From NCBI RefSeq assembly GCF_000238995.1, contig NC_016638.1, forward strand, positions 372,001 through 436,000: a stretch of 64,000 bases of DNA, read 5' to 3'. Origin of the DNA: Mycoplasma haemocanis str. Illinois. GTDB lineage: Bacteria; Bacillota_I; Bacilli_A; Mycoplasmatales; Mycoplasmoidaceae. Shown one piece after another: positions 29,882-38,755 of this stretch. Below the pieces are notes generated by a model that was not told where the DNA came from, searched no databases, and worked only from the letters and a program-made list of their open reading frames with translations. The position numbers were made by a program, and so were the translations under genes. Position 1 is the stretch's first letter. Each line of letters begins with the position of its first letter.

Positions 29882-30048
29882 TTAATTTATCATTTACAAA
29901 TTTTGAGAATTCTATTTCCAATATATCCAAATTTAGTGTAAGTTTATATGTCGGTAGAATAATTATGTGAAGACGATAAGATTCAGATTTATCAGAATGA
30001 AAACAGATTTTATCTAAGAGATATAAGTGTTAAGTTTAAAAAAGCACG

Positions 30049-30597
30049 CTATTTAGGGTTAACAATTTTTCAATTTATACCCTGTTTAGCTTTATCGTAG
30101 ATTCATTCATATTTCGGCCAAAGTCTCCATCCCACATTCTCTCGAGATACATAAATATTCTTGCCATCAGCTTTATCGCAAGCATCTTTTATTTCCTTGT
30201 ATTTGGATTGGTTCTTTGCTTCCTTGTCTAAAAAACCATCTTCCGCTAAAAATGCTGTTTTGTTAACAAAACTTAAAACTTTGTAAATAGTACATGTCTT
30301 TTTTGGTTGAGTTTGTGGTTGTGTAATAGTAGATGCAGCGAAATTACTTCCAGTAGAAGTACCTTGTGATCTTGTTTCTTCTTCGGATTGACTCGTAGGA
30401 GATGGACTACCAGTATCTTTAGATTCTTCTTTCGACTCTTCGGATTGATTTACATCCACTGACTTATTTGAAGTTTTTACAAGACTTTGTGAATCGAGAT
30501 CTGTTGGAAAAAATATTGCCTTTCCTATACTTAATCCAGTGCCGGCGGCCAATAATGTTCCTCCAAGCAAAGACTTCGTAAAGGTAGAAAGTACCAT
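30049..30597 (-). CDS. Two-Cys-family protein with linker (MVLST type)
   Basis: A 182-aa protein. Anchor KSLLGGTLLAAGTGLSIGKAIFFP; linker of about 65 residues, rich in Ser, Glu, Thr and Gln. Domain TCTIYKVLSFVNKTAFLAEDGFLDKEA, ACDKADGKNIYVSRENVG, WRLWPKYEW and IYDKAKQGINW. Function unknown. Confidence 0.8.
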
Positions 30598-30641
30598 TTC
30601 TTAAAAGCTAACAAGTATTAATAGATTTAAATTTTGTATAG

Positions 30642-30655
30642 CAATTCCCAATTCC
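30642..30655 (-). repeat. 7-bp tandem duplication abutting the -10 element
   Basis: Two perfect copies of caattcc (30642-30648, 30649-30655), one base beyond gtatag (30636-30641). On the leftward strand the junction reads AATTGCTATAC, the same TGCTATA extended -10 pattern as at 25664. Confidence 0.72.
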
Positions 30656-30830
30656 AAAGATTTCTTTAAAAGAGGTCATTAATACTTTCTGGAGTTTTGC
30701 AATTTGTTGACGGTAGAAAGACTGATTTTTCTCTTTTAACAAAATGCTTCCAATTGATTCGTAAAGCTCCAATTTAGGGAACAAAAATCTTCAATAAAGA
30801 AATGACGTGTGCAAGATAAGGTAAAGTAGA

Positions 30831-31394
30831 TTACTTCTTAGGATTAGGTTTAATGTTTCAATTTATGCTTTGTTTGGACTTATTGTAGGTTCATTCGTAT
30901 TTTGGATATCATCAAGAGCCTACATTTTCGAAAGATAAATAAATTTTTTTACCACTAGCTTTATCACAAGCATTTTTAAAATCCCTATGCTTGGTTTGCT
31001 TCTTAGCTTCATTTTCTAAAAAACCATCTTCAGCTAAGAATGCTGTTCTGTCAACAGAACTCAGGATTTTGTAAACAGTACATTTTTCTTCTTGCTTTGC
31101 TGGAGAAGTTTGGGTTTGAGGGGATCCCGAAACTTCTGATGTAACGACTTGTTCTCCTGTTACTTGACTTCCTGAAGTACCACCCTTAGAATCCTCATCT
31201 CCCTTAGATCCCGGAGAATTCCCATTTTCTTCCGATTCTGACTGATCTTCGGTAGATGATTTGACTGAAGTTTTTACGAGATTTTCTGAATTAGAATCTC
31301 CCGGAAAGAATATCGCTTGACCTATACCTAATCCAGCTCCAGCAGCTAATAAAGTCCCTCCAAGCAAAGACTTCATCATGGTAGAGAGCACCAT
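30831..31394 (-). CDS. Two-Cys-family protein with linker (MVLST type)
   Basis: A 187-aa protein. Its first 43 residues are practically the same as those of 32414 (LLGGTLLAAGAGLGIGQAIF, then FFPGDSNSENLVKTS), after which the linkers differ completely. Domain KCTVYKILSSVDRTAFLAEDGFLENEA, ACDKASGKKIYLSFENVGS, WWYPKYEW and a Lys/Asn tail. A conserved 5' segment followed by an unrelated linker points to recombination or rapid linker evolution. Confidence 0.8.
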
Positions 31395-31440
31395 TTTCTA
31401 AAGGCTAAGCAGTACTTCAATAAACTTAAATTTCGTATAG

Positions 31441-31454
31441 CAACTCTCAACTCT
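31441..31454 (-). repeat. 7-bp tandem duplication abutting the -10 element
   Basis: Two perfect copies of caactct (31441-31447, 31448-31454) directly beyond gtatag (31435-31440). The unit is the same as in the four-copy array at 25671, so copy number differs between paralogous promoters (two against four). Confidence 0.78.
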
Positions 31455-31553
31455 AAATATTCACATTTTGAAATGAAGGAGAGAAATGGTTAGTTTACAG
31501 AAACGAATCTGCACATATGTTTTTAGAAAAAAGGTTGATTTTTTTCTGTCAGT

Positions 31554-31925
31554 ATGAATCCAATTAAAGGAATCGTCAATATTTGTTGTCGACGGAGCTT
31601 ATTTTTCTGGAATACTTGGAGGAGAAGATAAGTTTTTCTTTAACCAAGATAGAAGGCTTTTCCCAATATAACTAAAGAGAATTTAAATTTCGTCGTTAAG
31701 CTTTAATTGATTAATATGCAAAGAAGTTTGTGGAATATCGACGCTTTATGAGAGAGTGTCTCATTTTAATTTGTCATTTTTAAATACTTCGGAAGGAACA
31801 GTTAATTTTGAGATACTAAATCGTTCAAGGTATGATATCGTCATAATTTCAGATTCAATTTTTTAAATGTATGAAATTAATAATGTTTCTTGAGATCTTA
31901 TTAATCCGAAGAATCTACTTTATTT
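31554..31925 (+). pseudogene. Decayed copy of the 19744-type WC gene
   Basis: Pieces in shifting frames match 19744-20397: GAYFSGILGGEDKFF against GVYFSGVLKTEDKSF, and ERVSHFNLSFLNTSEGT against ESRLSYFNLSSLDVSET. Stops and frame changes are frequent, and the second half of the gene is missing. It fills most of the 540-bp gap upstream of 31935. Confidence 0.65.
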
Positions 31926-31934
31926 AAGAGTTAG

Positions 31935-32309
31935 ATGGAGAATTTAAAGTTATTGGGATTGTGTGGTCTGTGTGGAGCCGGAGTGGTAGGAGCTGCTTGT
32001 ACAGGTTATGTGTTCATTCAACCAAAAAATGTTTCGGAAGAATTATCTAAGAGGGGAAAGGTTCCTTTGACTTTTGACGGGAATAAGGACGATGCTGTGT
32101 GACAAAAATTGTTAGAGAAGCATAAGCAGAGCAACGGTAGTAATAATCCCCCTAAAATAAGTGGATTCACTGATAGTAGTGCAGATATCAAAGCTCTGAA
32201 AGAAAAGTGTAAAACTCTTCTTTTAACTAAGAAAGGAGATTCCAACTGAGATTCAAGCTATATAGATGCTTCTAATTGATGCGTAAAACCTGAGTCTAGT
32301 TCTACTTAA
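31935..32309 (+). CDS. Half-size WC-family protein
   Basis: A 124-aa protein. Anchor LLGLCGLCGAGVVGAACTGYVF, unusually rich in Cys, then a hydrophilic body with only two sites, EKCKTL and NWCVKP. Its length and two sites equal one half of a regular WC protein. Function unknown. Confidence 0.72.
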
Positions 32310-32413
32310 TCTAAATTAACTTCAAAAATCAATATCTATTAATCAGTTTCTGCACCAACTTACGAGTCAAAATTTTTTCGAAATAGATGGCGCGGGAAAA
32401 CTAAAGAATTAAA

Positions 32414-32953
32414 TTATTTCTTTCAATTTATGTTTTGCTTGGATTTGTCAAACACTCACTCGTATTTTGTTCGTTGTCATCAATAACTTACTTTCTCTCA
32501 AGATAAATAAATATCCTTACCATTGGCACAAATAGCCTTAACCTGTTCGTAAGTCTGAGGCTGACTTTTTAATTCTTTATCTAAAAAATTCTCCTCCATT
32601 AAGGCTGCTGTTTTTTGGGCAGAACTTAGTATTTTATAAATAGTACATTTCTTTTTCTGTTCCGGAGAAGTTGAGGTTTTACCACTTTCTGAAGTTTGTG
32701 AAACGCTCGCTTCTTGCGTAGTGACATTACTTGAAGAACCAGTAGAACTTCCTTCATTTTCAGAAGAAGTATCTTCTGCTTGTGATTTATTTTCTTCTGG
32801 TTGCTCTTCATCAACTGACTTTATGGAAGTTTTTACAAGATTTTCTGAATTAGAATCTCCCGGAAAGAATATCGCTTGACCTATACCTAATCCAGCTCCA
32901 GCAGCTAATAAAGTTCCCCCAAGCAAAGACTTCATCATGGTAGAGAGCACCAT
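32414..32953 (-). CDS. Two-Cys-family protein with linker (MVLST type)
   Basis: A 179-aa protein. Anchor LLGGTLLAAGAGLGIGQAIFFP; linker of Glu, Gln, Ser, Thr and Asn. Domain KCTIYKILSSAQKTAALMEENFLDKEL, ICANGKDIYLS, WEKVSYWW, KYEWVFDKSKQNINW, ending KK. A 7-bp duplication adjoins its promoter. Function unknown. Confidence 0.8.
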
Positions 32954-32996
32954 TTCCTAAGAGATAATAAGTATTTCAAAAAAGTAAATTTCATAT

Positions 32997-33010
32997 AGCA
33001 GCTAGCAGCT
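32997..33010 (-). repeat. 7-bp tandem duplication abutting the -10 element
   Basis: Two perfect copies of agcagct (32997-33003, 33004-33010), overlapping the end of catatag (32992-32998). On the leftward strand the junction is AGCTGCTATATG, keeping the TGCTATA pattern although the repeat unit differs from those of its paralogues. Confidence 0.72.
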
Positions 33011-33063
33011 CTAAGAATCTAAATTTTGAAGGGATAGATTGTACGTTTATTTTGTCTAAGTCT

Positions 33064-33450
33064 CTATTCAAATATCCTATAGTTAAAGCACCACTGTTTA
33101 GCGTTATCTAAATTCTTATATCCATGTCTTAAGGTAGATTTTTCCTCAAGTACGGAAGCACACCATTCTTCTATCATCTTACCTCCCTCTTCATCTGTAA
33201 TGTCTTTGTCATACTCTTTGTCAGGATTCAATTCTTTTCAAGCACTGATTAAATTGTCAATTCCCCGAAGCTTCTTCAGATAAGCGAATTTATGCTTCCA
33301 CTCCCCGTCAAACGGCTTTAATTGCTCCTCAACAAGTTTTTCTTTTATGGTGGGTACTCTTAGTACCCTATTTATAGCAAGACTACAAACAGCTATACCT
33401 AACCCTATAGAAGCTATACTTGAAGTTGCTTTGACTATTCCCGTAAACAT
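33064..33450 (-). CDS. Half-size WC-family protein
   Basis: A 128-aa protein. Anchor SIASIGLGIAVCSLAI, then FDGEWKHKFAYLKKLRGIDNL and two sites, EWCASV and QWCFNY. Like 31935 it has half the usual length and half the usual number of sites. Located directly downstream of the protease gene in the same direction. Function unknown. Confidence 0.72.
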
Positions 33451-33546
33451 AAAAGTCTACTTCAGATCCAAGTACTGACTTTTACGTAATAAAAAACTAT
33501 TCTTTAATCTCAATAAACTTATTCAGCATTTTAATAAAAAAGTATA

Positions 33547-34959
33547 TTAATTTCAATTCCTTTTGCTCAGGAATGTTTCCATATTAGGATGAAATTTCTC
33601 CAATTGCTGTCTGTAGGAGCTCACTTGCCCTATCACACCTTTTATTAGGTCGTATTTAGGAACTATTATTCTTGAGTTAATATACACGCCCTCCGATCTC
33701 AGAGGTTCAACGAATCCCCATTTTTCTGTTACATCTCTCATTCTATATAGTCCCAATATATTTCCTTCTTCATCAGAAACCAAAGATCCTGATGCTCCAC
33801 CACCCATCTTAGTATTATCTAGCAGGTAGTTATAGCCTCAGTCATAATGTGGCTTTCCATTCCAAATTGTGGCTGTATTTTGAAAGTGTCAATCTATCTT
33901 TCTAACATCAATATGTCCCGCTATTGGCTCTCCCCACTTATTCTGTATGGAGAGTAAATGGTACTTACTTCCACCAGATATTAAATTAGCTCCTTTTTTA
34001 GAACTCGGATCTCAATTGGAACTTATTCTTAAGTCTTCCCCGTCTGCCTTTGCTGGATATCCAGAGATGTAGTAGTTATCTCCAAAACTACTATCTCCCT
34101 TGAACATTAATTCTTTGTCAAAAATATTTAAAATTTCCTTTTTCTCCTTTTCTGGAGCGTACTTTCCGTAGAAGTTGTCAGTTAACTTTTGTGCATTTTC
34201 TTCAGAATTAATATCAATTTCTATTACCGCAAAATCCTTATAGTAGTTATCATACTTTCACGTTCTTCCGTTTGAGGAATATCGTGAGCCTAGGAAATTT
34301 ATAGGGACATAGAATAGCTTCGGATTTTTAAATTGCTTGTAATAAACTAAATTCTCCTGGCTAACTTCCTTGTATAGAAGCATCTCCGAAAATCCATATT
34401 TCTGAGATAATTCACATGCAGAGCTATTTAATATTTCCCAACTAAGCGGTTTATTTCCATAGTGTTTTCTTCGATATTGAGTGTCCTCTAGAGAGATAGG
34501 TAGTATCTGTTTGTATTCATTACTTAAGAATCTATACTTACTTATTACATGAGCATTTGTAGCTATATATCATTTGGTGGGATATTTGGCATTCCCAGTT
34601 GGGATAGCATAATCTAGTATTCATGCGGTACCAGAACCGCAAGGAGTGACTATCCTGAAGGTATAGTCCTTTATCTTTTGGAGAATTTTCTCAGCTCCAG
34701 AAGCACTTCTATGCCTAAGCTTACTCTCATCAAACCTAGTATTAAAGAGGTTATTCTTCTCGGTGTTATTGTGGAAATCAGAACTTACTTTTACTAGACT
34801 TTTAGGGGAGTAAAAGTTTCCTGTTATCGGAAGAAAGTAATCACGATTAAACGTGTAATATATTCCATTTACAGTTGCTCCTCCCGCAGCTGCTAAAAGT
34901 AAAGATATTTTTGGGTGGATTACAGGATTGTAGGTTAATAGAGTATTCCCAATTTTCAT
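33547..34959 (-). CDS. DUF31-type serine protease (Mycoplasma Ig-protease-like)
   Basis: A 470-aa protein. Residues 18-35 are hydrophobic (SLLLAAAGGATVNGIYY), a signal or anchor. A trypsin-like triad is visible: His in YIATNAHVIS (about residue 137), Asp in YYKDFAVIEID (about 242), and Ser in MGGGASGSLVS (about 390). The oxyanion-type CGSGTAW precedes the His block. This arrangement is that of the DUF31 peptidases of mollicutes, which include the immunoglobulin-cleaving MIP proteins. The stop is TAA 33547, reached through a UGA Trp. No Ig-binding MIB partner could be recognised beside it, so the substrate is open. Confident as a serine protease, moderate for the subfamily. Confidence 0.8.
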
Positions 34960-34962
34960 TTA

Positions 34963-35550
34963 TTATCTAGAAGCCTTCTCTAAAGTACAAAATCGTCGAA
35001 CATCTTCAGAAATATCATTATTGAATAATGTATAAGGCAATCTAAGATTATAGAAACACCATTCAGATAATTTCTCTACAGACTCTATTCCTTTAGTTCT
35101 CATAGCTTCTTTATGGGAGCTTAATATGGAGTTTCAACTGCCTTCCTTTTCTACTTTTGTGTCCTCTATAGCTTTAATTTTGTATTCATCTAGAATTCCT
35201 GCTTTAATTGTCATGGTACATCATTTCACTACCTTCGTTAGAAGATTATGTTTCAAAGGAGATTCCTTCATATTGTGGAAACATCAATTTTTAAGTAGAT
35301 AAGCTCCATGATTAATGTTGACTCCTACTGGTATCAGACCAATTAAATCTTCCTTATGATAAGAATATGATTCTTTTCATCGTTTAAACTGATGCTTCTT
35401 AACTTTAAAAATAGTTTTATAACCTTGAGATTCCAGTCTTCTTTGTATGGTGTCCTTGGAAGTGAAGGAGTCGATTATCTTCTTGCCCATAAAAGTACAT
35501 GAACTTACTAGGCATGTTGTGATAATAGGTTTAATCAGTTTGGTGCTCAT
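34963..35550 (-). CDS. ESQ-family protein, diverged
   Basis: A 195-aa protein. Anchor KLIKPIITTCLVSSCTFMG; signature RLESQGYKTIFKVKKHQFKRW at about residue 41; HGAYLLKNWCFHNM, KWCTMTIKAGI, EWCFYNLRL and RFCTLEKASR. It has two similar halves (NWCFHN/KWCTMT and EWCFYN/RFCTLE). The gene ends three bases before the protease start, so the two are likely co-transcribed. Its divergent partner is a membrane protein (35568) instead of an SLMGK gene. Confidence 0.78.
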
Positions 35551-35567
35551 AGATCTAGAGAGTTTGT

Positions 35568-35954
35568 ATGATTAGAAGAACACCTCAGAGGTTATTAGAA
35601 AGAGGAGAATTTTTACTGAAGTTATGACTTTTTATAACTGCCGCTTGCTTTGTATTTCTGTTGCTATTAAAAGTAGATCCCAAAAGTGTAAAGAGATGTC
35701 TTCCTATGTTTCTAACCATATGATGTATTTTTGCTTTTTATTCCTTTGCTAAGTGTTGGGACTGTCTTAAGGATTTGATAAATAAATCCTTAGCTCAACC
35801 CCCTTCGGAATTGAGAAAACTCCTAGTTTTGAATAGGAATATCCTTCTATTGGTTTCCTTTATTGATATCTTTCCCTTATTTCCAGTTGTAACCGTTATA
35901 CCAAAACTATTCTTTTGAAGAATACATAAGAGAATAGCTGTAGTATCTAGTTAG
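35568..35954 (+). CDS. Small two-span membrane protein
   Basis: A 128-aa protein. Transmembrane segments at about residues 19-36 (LWLFITAACFVFLLLLK) and 50-62, with a third hydrophobic region (ILLLVSFIDIFPLFPVVTV) at about 92-112. Basic residues lie in the N-terminus and loops. No Gly-rich anchor or Cys motif of the paralogue families. Divergent from the ESQ gene, 17 bp apart. Function unknown. Confidence 0.65.
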
Positions 35955-36318
35955 TTCTTCATTATTAATTCTTCCCAAAATTCACTTCATTTAATTTAAG
36001 GCTAAATTTATTATCAAGGATAATCTAGACTTGTCTCTTTAGGAACCAGATCAGGAGTTTCTATTTTTGGGATAGAGTATCCTAATTAGCTTCTACGAAC
36101 CTAGTCTGTTATCTGAATTTTAGGGATCTAATATTCCAGATACCTTTCATGTTTAAATTAGATAATCTATCTTAGGATCAAGAGTCAGTAACTGGAGATA
36201 AGTTAATTAACACCCTTTAAATTACAGTCTTTGATGGGTATTTTAAGAGGGTGTTCTAAAGAAATAGAAGCTGTTATCTTATCTGCTTAAATCTCAGACG
36301 TCGGAGTATTAATTAATG
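35955..36318. other. Non-coding space, nothing recognised
   Basis: About 360 bp of AT-rich sequence between a rightward and a leftward gene. Stops occur in all frames even with UGA read as Trp. No family signature, tRNA or clear terminator hairpin was identified. Confidence 0.4.
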
Positions 36319-36936
36319 CTATTTTGGAATTTTAGATTCTGGAGTTAAGCAAAACTCTCATGCATGATTTATGGTCTTTTTCTTTTCAGGCTTATAGGTC
36401 TCTTTCAATACTGACCTACATCAAGTCACCAATTTGTCAAAATTATCTCCCTCTTTTAGGATACCTTCCTTCATGGCAGTTCTTTTGTACTTATGGAATA
36501 CAGTATTTTTGTTTTCGTCTGATTCTTTCATGTCATCTATAGTTTGAGTATCTTCTTCCTCTAGAAGAAAGGCCTTGATATCCATAGTACAGAAGATCTT
36601 AAGCTGGTTAAAGGTATCTATTTTCCGAGAATTATAGCTTTCATACATATTTCTATAACATCATCTCTTTAGAAAATAAGCTCCTTCGTTACTGGAAGAA
36701 TCAGAGTTTATTTCCGGAATTATCCTCTCCAGCTCCTTATGATAATTCGTATATTTTTCCCTTCATCTAGTAAAGGGATTCTTCTTTACTTCAAAGAGGG
36801 ATTTGTAATTTTGAGATTCTAAATGGGCTTTATTAGTGGGATGTTTAAATAGGATATCTACAGTTTTAAACCCAACTCCAGATATAACGGAAACGGTGGC
36901 AGCTGTAGTTAATGATTTTGCTATGCTGGAACTCAC
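36319..36936 (-). CDS. ESQ-family protein (divergent module copy 3)
   Basis: A 205-aa protein. GTG 36936 is preferred to the TTG five codons upstream because both sister genes begin at the same GTG (V-SSSIAKSL). KAHLESQNYKSLFEVKKNPF; NEGAYFLKRWCYRNMYESY; FCTMDIKAFLLEEEDTQTI; EGILKEGDNFDKLVTWCRS; FCLTPESK. Very similar to 5790 and 9228. Function unknown. Confidence 0.8.
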
Positions 36937-36956
36937 TAAATAGAAGATCAATGGTT

Positions 36957-36978
36957 ACTGATATATGATAATTTTCTC
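36957..36978. promoter_or_regulatory. Shared promoter-like element of the divergent module
   Basis: Contains gatatatgataattttct, the same string as at 9885-9906, in the equivalent space upstream of the ESQ gene. Its conservation between distant modules supports a regulatory role. Confidence 0.5.
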
Positions 36979-37029
36979 AGTTTTCATTTCACATTGAAAA
37001 AGGATACATGCGATGAGAAACAATAAGTA

Positions 37030-37233
37030 AGTACTTTAAAACTTTCGCTCCCCATGGGGAAGATCATTGTTTTAGTACAAAAGTTAAGGATTTTATTTAC
37101 TGATAATACAGCGGTACAGAAGTTAAAAATCCAAGCGAAACAAACCATTAAAGATTTAAATACGGTAATAAAGTTTCAAGAGAATTTAAAAGAATGTCGA
37201 ATTCACCACAAAACTGACTTTCTCTTAACTTAA
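37030..37233 (+). pseudogene. C-terminal relic of an SLMGK-family gene
   Basis: The frame TLKLSLPMGKIIVLVQKLRI, followed by AVQKLKIQAKQTIKDLNTVI, matches the tail of the intact genes (ALKLQSLMGKAxxI ... KELEATIKELTNLI). It ends at TAA 37231, overlapping the first codons of the intact gene at 37194 in another frame. So a second SLMGK copy once stood directly upstream. Confidence 0.6.
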
Positions 37234-38096
37234 AGAATAACTTATTAGTAGGAATATCGGGGCTTTCTATAGTAGGTACTGGATCGGGAGCTTTTTTCGG
37301 AGGTGCATCAAAAGATATTGGTAACTCTTTTTCTACAGCGGCCGATCCGATAGCAAAACCAATAACAAAGGGTTATGAGAGTATAGCCACTAAGGTTAAG
37401 GAATTTCAGGCTAAAGGGTATAACAAGGGATTAGATTTAAAAGAGTGAGTTGATGGTAATTTCAAGAAGTCAAGAATAAAAAGTGGTTGAAATCAAATCA
37501 AAGGAAATGTTGAAAGTTGAGGGAAACAGGTTTACGAGATAGTTAAAGAGATCAAGAATAAGGCCGGCGATTTTATTAAAAACTGAGATGATAGTAAACA
37601 GACGTTACACGTTATTTTTAATGCTTTAGGTAGTTCTGCATCCATAGTGGGAAGTCTCTTTGGAACATGAGATACTTCCGGAGAATCAAAGCTAATGTTG
37701 CTTTGGGAAGCCCTTCAGAAAGAGGAATTTTCCGAATTTCTAACACATGTATCTACTTTGGCTTCTAAAAATCCCAATCTTTTATCTGAATTGCAAAGCA
37801 ATGATATCCCAGATATCTTGAATGCATTTAAACAAGAACCTGGTTTTGTAGTTGAGAAAATAAAGGAATTATCTCAAAAGGAAGAGAAAGTAACTCGCGA
37901 TATCCTCATAAATTCTTTGAAGCTGCAATCGCTAATGGGAAAAGCTAAAGCAATAGGTTCCCGAGTTCAATCTCTTATAAGTCAAGGAGAAAAGGCTAAG
38001 GATGAAATTGAGAAAGTAAAAAAAGAGTTACAGGATATTATTAAACAACTAGAGGCAATGATAAGTGCGAATTCTTCTTCAGAACAACAACAGTAG
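37194..38096 (+). CDS. SLMGK-family coiled-coil protein (module copy 3)
   Basis: A 300-aa protein with six UGA Trp codons. A hydrophobic segment (LLVGISGLSIVGTGSGAFF) follows a short start. A Lys-rich amphipathic region is followed by LHVIFNALGSSASI and GESKLMLLWEALQKEEFSEF. Then KNPNLLSELQSNDIPDIL, SLKLQSLMGKAKAIGSRVQ and a coiled-coil end with Ser/Gln (SANSSSEQQQ). Homologous to 6462 and to the disrupted 9915. Function unknown. Confidence 0.8.
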
Positions 38097-38105
38097 TTTC
38101 GTTAT

Positions 38106-38513
38106 CTATTGTGATTTAATTTTTGTAAGAACTGCAGCTCCACTGGTGCACTTACTTCTGTTCTCTTCTGCTTTTTCAATTATTTTTTCGTCGTTGATAG
38201 GGGTTGTTTTATTATTTTGAAAATTCTCTAAGGATTTATAATCACCTTCCGTATTAGAAGAAGTAGAGGAGCTATTTGCGGAACCAGCAGATACAGAAGT
38301 GCTTTTAAATAGAAATGTACATCCTTGCATATCCTCATATTCTTTTATGTCCTCTATGGATGTTATTCTAGATATCTTCTTTACAAAGTATTTAGTCGGT
38401 TTGGGTTTGGACATATATTTCCCCGCCGCATAGGAAGTTCCAAAGGACAAAGAAGTTGCTCCAGAGATGATTCCCGTTGTACTTAGAATGGAAAATAAAA
38501 ATCTATCTGTCAT
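38106..38513 (-). CDS. Hypothetical membrane-anchored protein
   Basis: A 135-aa protein. N-terminal hydrophobic segment ILSTTGIISGATSLSFGTSYAAG; then a basic KPKPTKYFVKKISRI, a Cys in MQGCTFLF and a Ser-rich stretch (SAGSANSSSTSSN). A second Cys lies in SKCTSGAAVLTK. The spacing Cys...Ser-linker...Cys is a loose permutation of the two-Cys family, with the low-complexity part between the cysteines. Function unknown. Confidence 0.65.
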   Translation of the reverse strand: MTDRFLFSILSTTGIISGATSLSFGTSYAAGKYMSKPKPTKYFVKKISRITSIEDIKEYEDMQGCTFLFKSTSVSAGSANSSSTSSNTEGDYKSLENFQNNKTTPINDEKIIEKAEENRSKCTSGAAVLTKIKSQ

Positions 38514-38574
38514 GGAAATTACCTTTTAAAGATAGTCTTCTCTATTCACGCCTTTTAATTCTTTTATTCCTATA

Positions 38575-38727
38575 ATGGGAACGGGAGCGTTGGACACTTG
38601 GTACTTTTATCCTAAAAGACAAGAGCATAGGGATATTGTTAAAAGCTGGAGTTCTAAATATGAGTTAGAGCCATATATGAAGGACTTAATTTTTACTGAA
38701 TTTGAAACCTATTGTCAGAAGGGTTAA
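38575..38727 (+). CDS. Very small ORF, possible relic
   Basis: A 50-aa frame: MGTGALDTWYFYPKR, KSWSSKYELEPYMKDLIF and FETYCQKG. The ending resembles a WC-family C-terminus (xYCxK), so this may be a truncated paralogue. Low confidence as a functional gene. Confidence 0.3.
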   Translation: MGTGALDTWYFYPKRQEHRDIVKSWSSKYELEPYMKDLIFTEFETYCQKG

Positions 38728-38755
38728 TACCACCTAATCTGGAAGGTAAGGATTC

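Noticed and set aside
38575..38727. Possible antitoxin- or toxin-type small gene
   Set aside because: The frame has no toxin-antitoxin motif and resembles the end of a WC-family protein; only listed as a possible relic.
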